From Gnetum montanum (Eukaryota > Streptophyta > Gnetopsida > Gnetales > Gnetaceae), in NCBI GenBank assembly GCA_015680685.1, contig MNCI01001967.1, forward strand, positions 586,792 to 650,791: a DNA stretch of 64,000 nucleotides, written 5' to 3'. Positions 56,915 through 64,000 of this stretch are shown piece after piece. Made by a program: the position numbers and the translations under genes. The notes beneath the pieces are model-generated. The model worked only from the letters and a program-made list of their open reading frames with translations, was not told the DNA's origin and ran no database searches. Every line of letters begins with the position of its first letter. Position 1 is the stretch's first letter.

Positions 56915-57843
56915 TGCTGAGTGGCAAGGTACCCCTACGCCCAACCATACAAATTGCAAGTGTTCACGCATGATCTTGTTGAATTCCGTGGCCTTTGTAG
57001 TTTCTAGTGCACTAGTCTTTTAGGAGGTGAATATTGCCTTAAGGTTAATCATTATCTTTGCAATTACACTTGTGATGTACACTGGTATGGTTAAGTGTAA
57101 TTAAGGCATTTGATTTTCATCATTTTGTATTTTATGGTTTGGTGTTCAAATATAGATAAAAGTAATTAGATTAACTAATTTAAATTTTACTAATTAACTA
57201 ATGTCTAACTAGTCCTAACATAAGAATTTGGTTCCACTTTACATACACATCCTGAACCCATATATCCACTACTAAGTGCTATGCTACTGGGCATACCAAG
57301 CAATAACACTATTGGGATTACCAAGCGAATATGTGTTACACTCAAAGTGGTTGTACTTATGTGTTTAATCTATTTGGCTTAATTGCTTCATTAACTTAAT
57401 TATTGGAAAATATTTAATACTAATTGAAAACATTTAATAAATAATTGAAAAAATTAAATGCATAAATAAAATATTTAATCTATCCAAAGTCCTGCAAGGT
57501 TTATTAGAAAGCTCGTCTTCATTGCAGCACACACTATTGTGCTTAAGTATAACAATTCTCGAATAAAGATCTGTACACTTAATGACTCCTGCTGTGGGCA
57601 CTCAGGAGGAAAATTCTAACTTTGAAATGAAAAAACTACAAGAGTTTTACTGCTAAAAAATCTCTATTGCCATAAATAATACTGGTGGATGCGTATTTAT
57701 AGCTGAATACAGACACTGCATTGACAGGGCCTCGTCGACCCATGATATGATGTGTTGACGAGGCCTAGTTGATGAGGTTGCATTGATGAGGCTTCATCAA
57801 TGCAACCCCTCATCAATGCAACCAACCAAACTACCACTCATCA
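56915..57843 (-). repeat. 3' LTR of element X1
   Basis: On the minus strand it runs from TGATGAG (57843) to CTCAGCA (56915). Its terminal block matches the Athila-like LTRs. U3 is different: it carries TTGATGAGG-type repeats and a perfect 14-bp inverted repeat with four-base spacer at 57776-57807. A TATA box (rc of gtatttatagctg) lies at about 57690. A polypurine tract follows outward (plus strand tacccccatgac, 57844). Confidence 0.8.
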
Positions 57844-60665
57844 TACCCCCATGACTAAATGAAAACTCATTCCTGAGTTCTTTTACAAAATTGTAAAGGT
57901 ATGGGGTTATTGACTACAAACAAAAACAAACTGACTTGACAAAAAATGGAGTGCTCAAATGTACGAATCAACACATTACAAAAAATGGTGGTGTTCAAGA
58001 TAAAAAATTGAACACTATGACATGACTTCTCAAAATTAGATAGCATGTTCCTTGATGGCATGAAGTTTGGATGAGAAGATCAGATGGTCCTAAGGGGTAG
58101 TGGCTCCTGAGGGTCCAAAGGACCTTCATCAGCTTCATGCATGAACAGCAGTTGAGGTGGCTGTGGCTATCTTGCTGCTACTGCAACTTTTAGCAGGAGG
58201 TGGAAAGCATCCAGTAGTGCTTTCATTTTCTCCTCCTTACTTCTGGGATTGTGCATTATCCATGTAGATTCCTCAATGTGGGTGGAAATGGGTACATCCT
58301 AAAGACACGAGATTGTTGGAAACAACTCCTTTGCATTAATGAACCAGGTAGCGAATTGTTTGCATTCAATGTCGAATGCTTTGATTGTGTCCTTCAACTC
58401 TTGGTAGTCATTCATCCATTTGGGAAGGTTCTCAATGGTTGATTGTTGATTTGTGAACTATGCTATGAGAATTTTGAGTTCAGTGTTCACAGTCTCAAGC
58501 TTCTACTTAGTGTCTTTGTGCTGCCTGAACTCAACCTTGTATAACAAATACGAGCTAGCCACTTGTTTCTCCAACTTTAACAGTGACCATCTGGAAATTA
58601 GCATTGCCATGTTTGTGTAACGGAGATTGGCCAACTCCATATGCTTTGTTATTTCTTCTATTTGCAACTCCTTCAGGCGGATCTTCACTTTATTGTAGGC
58701 ATCAATTCTAGCAATGATGGGCTGCTAAACTTCTCTTTCTTGTTGGTGTTGCTGGAGGGCTTCATTTATTTTCGTCTGTGCTATTTGAATGTGTTTCTCA
58801 TTAACTTCCTTCTATAGGCCAACTTGGTCCCTGTAGTGATTCTTCACTTTTTCAAACTTAAGGGCCTCATTCTTCCAAGCCATGATCTCAATAGCAGACT
58901 TCTAGCACAAGGCATGAACTTCTTGCATTAACAAATTTCAATTCTTTGTGGCCAATATCCTCAATTTAGTGTTCACTCTGGCAAGCTACTTTTTTTGTTG
59001 ATGAATATATTCTTGCATTTGTTCTTTCTTGGCATCAAAATTGCGCAAGCAATGATTCTGTGCAATCAAAGCCTCATTCTCTTAGCACATCTAAGCCAAG
59101 TCCATCTGAATTTAGTACGTTTTTTCTTTAGTTATGGACTAGTTGAAGATGGTCATTACTACCTTCTTCTCAGCCTTTCTAAATCGTTCCTGAAGCTGTT
59201 GGAAAGCTTCATCTCTTGTTATTACAGGGATGAGGATTGCAGGATCAGCAAGGTGGGCACCTAGTTCAATAACCTCTACGGTTGAGCATTGATTTTGTGT
59301 TTAAGCTATTTTGAGTTGCCCCTCCAAAATGATGCATTTTCCCCTTGCATCCAATGGATCCAACTGGGTTGCAATAATATTTTCTAGAAAATCAAAGATG
59401 TCTAGAATCGATTACCCAGTCCCCACCAATCATTCTAGCAATTCTTCATGCTAGGCTATGTTCAACTTTTTGCTGACCATGCTTACAAATGTTTGCACAT
59501 CTCTAGGTGCAAATATATCTAGAACAGATGTTGTGGATGCATTTAATGCTTCAGCGACACAGTCAACAACTTTAGCCACTATTTCCTACCCAAGGTAGTT
59601 GTCCCTTCGCCTTATTCTAAATGCACCAAGAAAGTGGTAGCACTCCTAGAGATTTTTGGGAATAAATGATGTTGAGATAAAGACACTGTCACCTCTTAGG
59701 CATTGGGATCCAACCTCGTGGGCAACTGCGTTTGTTGGGCCAAGAAAATTGGTCCACCCCTCTCCATTTGGCTAACTGTTCGAGCCACCTCATTAAGGTG
59801 ACTCATTGAGGTTCGATATACAAATGGATCTACACCACTCGTTCTTGCATGCTGCTCTTGCTCACTCAAGAGCTATTCTTAGATTTTGTGCAAGCACTTA
59901 ATGGCTACACGGGCTTCTAATGTTATTTTTTGAGTGGGCAGTACTAGCAACTACTCCTCTTCTTGAGTTGTCATTAGTGTCTTATCTTTCATGATTTCAG
60001 ACCATGAGGCCAAAGGAGCATGTCTAGTTATATCATTAGAGTAGTGGATGATTCCTTCCCTTTTGCAAAATTTTTGAATGAGGCATGGAAAGGGCAAGGT
60101 TTTTCTTCCACATTCGTTTTCTTGAAGCACTTGTTAATCTCTAAATAAACTAGTTGTGGAAGGTTGACAGAAAATTTCCCACTTAGAGTGGTGCATGCTT
60201 GAGTGGAGAAGGTAGTCACCTTGCTTGGTCTCACTATTGGATTGAGGTGATAGGCCACAATTTTAAAATAGATGCACTCCATCAGTGTAAGCATATCGTA
60301 CTCCTTACGGTCAACCCTGTAGCACCACTAGGTCCATTTCTTCTTGGCATAAGGATTACCTTTTGTTGATAACTCCATGAATTGTGTCCCCGTGTCATGC
60401 AACCCCAATGCTTGCATGATAGCTTCTACCAAGTAGGATACTTAAATATCCTTGATTTTGATAGTGGACCTTGGCCTTCTATTGCTCTAGAAGAGATGTG
60501 TCTCTCCCATGTACCACTCCCCACTGAACATGATGATTGGCCACATGGAAGAGGTTTGTAGTTGAGTCTTAACATCCATTAAAGCTTTCTCTAAGAATGG
60601 CTTGAAGTTGATCTCTTGAAAAACTAATTGTTGAATTTCTCAGGACCTAATGATGTCAAGGTAAG
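57844..60665 (-). mobile_element. X1 internal region
   Basis: It lies on the polypurine-tract side of the 3' LTR. It has no gag, protease, RT or integrase motifs. Instead it carries one long decayed minus-strand ORF. It is collinear with 61616-64000 of X2. The right part is cut off by the X2 LTR at 60666, so no 5' LTR or primer-binding site of X1 is seen. Confidence 0.65.
58100..60650 (-). pseudogene. X1 ORF: plant transposon-protein-like domain plus coiled coil, decayed
   Basis: On the minus strand the N-terminal half (about 60650-60028) reads GEWYMGETHLF, MQALGLHDTGTQFMEL, DRKEYDMLTLMECIYFK and SGKFSVNLPQLVYLEINKCF, then CPFHASFKNFAKG. This resembles the 'putative plant transposon protein' domain (pattern ...LP.L.Y.EI......LPFP.LI..L...AG). 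The C-terminal half (for example 58688-58503) is rich in Lys, Glu and Leu (MKIRLKELQIEEITKHMEL) and looks like a coiled coil. About 850 codons could fit. Many stops are TAG. Its role in transposition is unknown. Confidence 0.55.
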
Positions 60666-61615
60666 TGATGAACAACAAGGTACCCCTATGCCCAACCATA
60701 TGAATCACAAAGCATTCACGTGTGATCCAGTTGAATTCCATTGACTTTGTCATTTCCAATGCATTAGCCATTTAGAAGGTGAATCTAGCCTTAAGGTCAA
60801 TTGTTATCTTCCCAATTACACTTGTGATGTTCATTGGTATGGTTAAGTATAATTGAGGCATTTGATTTTTATCATTTTTTATGTTTTATAGTTGGGTGCT
60901 TTAATTGTAGATAAAAAGGGATTTAATTAACTAATCTAAATTAACTACTTAACTAACAATTTAACTAATCCTAACATAAGCATTCGTTCCCACTTTCTGT
61001 ACACATCCTGAACCCACGTATCCATTGATGAAGCACCAAGCACTATGCTATTGGATGTACTAAGCAATAACACTGCTGGGATTACCAAGCGAATACGTGT
61101 TATGCTCAAAGCAATCATACTTATGTATTTAATCTATCTAGCTTAATTATTTCATTAACACAATTGCTGGAAAATATTTGTGAAATGCTTGAGAACAATT
61201 AACAAATAATTGAAAACATTGAATGCGTAAATGACATAGCTAATCTATCCAAAGTGTTGGAAGGTTTATTAGAAAGCTCCTCTTTATTGCCAGATACACT
61301 ATCATGCTCAAGTACAACAATGCTCGAATAAAGATCTATAAACTCAATGACTCCTGCTATAAGCACTTAGGGGGAAAATTCTAACTTTCAAATGGAAAAA
61401 ATGTAAGAGCTCCGTTGCAACTACAATCTACTTATGCCATACATGCGACTGCAAGCATGTATTTATAGCTGAAAATTAAGAAAATTGATACTGCGTTGAT
61501 GGTGCCTCGTTGATGCATGGTAACATGCCTCAACTAGGCCTCATTGACGAGGCCCAGTTAACAAGGTCGCATTGACAAGGCCTCATCGATGCAGGCAACT
61601 TAACATGACTCATCA
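60666..61615 (-). repeat. 3' LTR of element X2
   Basis: On the minus strand it runs from TGATGAG (61615) to a TTCATCA-type end (60666, plus strand TGATGAAC). It is strongly similar to the X1 LTR. U3 (about 61490-61615) again has 'gaggcctcgtc/catcgatgca' short repeats next to the TATA box (rc of gtatttatagctg, about 61458). Confidence 0.8.
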
Positions 61616-64000
61616 TATCCCCACAACTGAATGAAAACTCATCCTTGAGTTATGTTACAAAATTGGAAAGGTATGGAATTATTAACTGACTTTTCTTTAC
61701 ACAAAATAAATTGACTGAGTTGACAAAAAATGGAGTGTACAGATCAACACATTACTAAAAATGAAGGTGTTCAGAACACAAAATTGAACACAATGATTCA
61801 ACTCTTCGAAATTGAAGAACACATTACTTGATGGTGTGCAACTTGTTGGAGAAGATCAAATGATCCCAGGAAATGGTGGTTCTGAGGCTTCGAGGGAGCC
61901 TCACCAACTTCACACACTTGTGGTGATTGCGATGGCTACAATTGTCCTGATGGTGCTATGACTTCAGGCGGGAGGTGGAAAGCATCCAGTAGTGCTTTCA
62001 TTTTCTCCTCCTTACTCCTAGGATCATGCATCGTCCACGTAGCTTCCTTAATGTGGGTTGGAATGGGCACATCCAAAGTACATAGTATTATTGAAAACAA
62101 CTCCTTGGCATTGACAAACCAGGCAGCAAATTATTTGTGTTTAATGTCAAATGCTCTCACTATGTTCTTCAGCTCCTAGTAGTCATTCATTTGTTTGGCT
62201 AGGTTTTCAGTAATAGATCGTTGATCTCCAGACTTCAAGTTTAGTGTTAGTAGTCTTAAGCCTTTTTTTTTGTGTCCTTGTGATGTTTGAACTCGGCCTT
62301 GTATAGCAGATATGAGTTAGCCACTTATTTTTCTAACTCCAACCACAGTTGTCCAGTAGTTAGCATTGCCAGGTTTGCATAATGGAGATTGGCCAACTCC
62401 ATGTACTCTATCATCTCTTCGATATGCAACTCCTTTAAGTAGATCTCTGCTTTGTTGTAGGCATTGATCCCATCAATGATGGGCTTCCACATCTCTCGTC
62501 CTTGTTGGAGTTGCTAGAGGGCTTCATCATTTTTACCTTTGCCATCTAGATTTGTTTTTCATTCACTTCCTTTTCAAATTTGAGAGCTTTGTTCTTCCAC
62601 ACAATGATCTTGATGGTAGACTTTTAACGCAAGGTGTGTACCTCTTCCATTGATAGATTGTGGTTCTCCATGACCAATTTCCTTAGTGTAGTGTTTACCT
62701 TGGCAAGTTGCTCCTACTATTTATGAATAAATTATTATATTTAATCTTTTTATGCATCAACATTTCATAGGTGATGATTCTGTGTGGTCAATGATTCATT
62801 CTCCTAGTACATCTAATTCAAGTCCTTTTTGATTAAGTATGTTTTGGCTTCAGCTATGGACTATTTAAGGATGGCCATCATGACCTCCTCCTCAACCTTC
62901 AAACCGTTCTTGAAGCTATTTGATAGCTTCATCTTTTATCACTGCTTGGGTGAGGATTGCTTGTTCTACAAGTCGAGCATGAAGTTTAGAAACCTCCGTG
63001 GCCAAGCGTTGATTTTGCTCTTGGGCCATTTCTAGTTGCCCCTCCAAAATAATACATCTACCCTTTGCATTCAGCAGCTCTGACTATGTTACGATGATGT
63101 TCTCTAGAAGATCAAAGATGTCCAGAGTCGGTTGCCTAGTTCCTACCAGTTGTTCTAACAATTTTTCATGTTGAGGTGCATCTAACTTCTTGCAGATCAT
63201 GCCTACGGACATCTACACATCTTGGAGTGTAGAAACATTTGGTACAAACTTCACAGGTGCATTCAGTGCTTTAACTAAATGGTCAACTATCACTTCTACC
63301 GTTGTCTTCTATCCTTGGTGCTACATCACTAAGACAGTTACCTCTTCACCTTTCTCCAACCTCACCGAGAAAGTGGCATCATTCCCAAAGATTTCTAGGA
63401 ATAGATGATGTGTTACTAATGACACCGTTACCTCTTGAGCATTGGGATCTAACCTCGAAGGTAGCTGCATTCTTTGGACAGAGAAAATGGAACCACCTCT
63501 CTCCATTTGGCTAACTATTTAGGCCACCTTATTAAGGTGATTCATTGCTAGCTAATACATAGATGGATCCACCCCATGTATTCCTGCTTGTTGCTCTTGT
63601 TCTCTCAAGAGCTGTTCTTGGATTTTGCACAAATACTCAATGGTTATGCATGCCTCCAGTGTTATTTCCTGAGTGGGTGGTGGTGTCAACAACTCTTCTT
63701 CTTGGTTGTCATTGGCATTTTATCCTTTATGATTTCTACCCATGAGGCCAAGGGAACATGCCTAAGAGTGTTGTTAGAGTAGTGAATAATGCCTGCCTTT
63801 TTGTAAAGTTTTTTGATGAGACATGGAAAGGGAAGGGTCTTCCTTCTACATTCATTTTCTATGAAATTTTTTTCAATCTCTAAGTATAATAGTTGTGGAA
63901 GGTTAACAGGGAACTTCCCACTTAGAGTAGTGCATGCTCGGGTGGAGAGAGCAATCACCTTGCTTGACCTCATCATTGGATTGAGGTGATAGGCTGCAAT
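61616..64000 (-). mobile_element. X2 internal region, continues beyond the window
   Basis: It starts with polypurine-tract-like tatccccac and runs collinear with X1. The block 'ggaggtggaaagcatccagtagtgc' is identical at 58190s and 61970s. It is truncated by the window end. Confidence 0.65.
61950..64000 (-). pseudogene. X2 ORF, second copy of the X1 protein, partial
   Basis: Minus-strand pieces match X1. The best is 63976-63686: SGKFPVNLPQLLYLEIEKNF, then LPFPCLIKKLYKKAG, which fits the plant transposon-protein pattern better than X1 does. The N-terminus lies outside the window. The coiled-coil half (about 62.2-63.2 kb) is broken by stops. Confidence 0.55.

Overview
The window looks like nuclear DNA of a land plant, most likely a seed plant with a repeat-rich genome. 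It is AT-rich, has intron-bearing genes with GT/AG borders, and carries plant Ty3/gypsy retrotransposons with 5-bp target duplications. The species cannot be named from the sequence. About two thirds of the window is decayed LTR retrotransposon. Two ordinary genes, both on the minus strand, sit in a gene island at about 21.9-36 kb. No RNA gene, CRISPR or bacterial feature was seen. Bases that were not determined lie at 3801-3806, 7228, 10419 and 18151-18173. Left retrotransposon block (1-20.3 kb): bases 1-2984 are the 3' end of a plus-strand Athila-like element and its LTR. A related plus-strand LTR follows (2985-3348 and 18565-18806). It is split by a minus-strand Athila-like element, here called A1 (3349-18564, target duplication GTTAC). 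A1 keeps gag and protease but has lost reverse transcriptase, RNase H and integrase. A1 is itself interrupted by a second minus-strand element of Tat/Ogre type, called B (6845-15453, LTRs about 1.5 kb), which also has gag and protease only. A Ty1/copia remnant follows at about 19.05-20.33 kb. Gene island (21.9-36 kb): a five-exon gene (21911-23515) encodes a COR27/COR28-like cold- and clock-regulated protein. Four AAATATC motifs, including one exact evening element, lie just upstream of it. A second gene encodes a coiled-coil protein of the WPP-domain-associated protein (WAP) family. Its coding exons run from 32994 down to about 29073, with probable 5' untranslated exons near 35.5-35.8 kb. Right retrotransposon block (36.4-64 kb): SINE-like fragments and a solo LTR (37857-38806, target duplication ATGTA) precede a 17-kb composite Athila-like element, called A3 (38986-56018, target duplication CTAAG). 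A3 has three LTRs and two gag/pol bodies, and a further solo LTR (53216-53982, target duplication ACATG) sits inside it. From 56915 to the window end, two minus-strand elements called X1 and X2 share LTR ends with the Athila-like elements. In place of gag-pol they carry a decayed ORF resembling the plant transposon-protein domain plus coiled coil. The most distinctive signal is that LTRs with nearly identical terminal ends carry completely different palindrome or short-repeat cassettes directly upstream of the same TATA box. Elements with and without gag-pol share those ends, which suggests one mobilisation system with exchangeable promoter modules.
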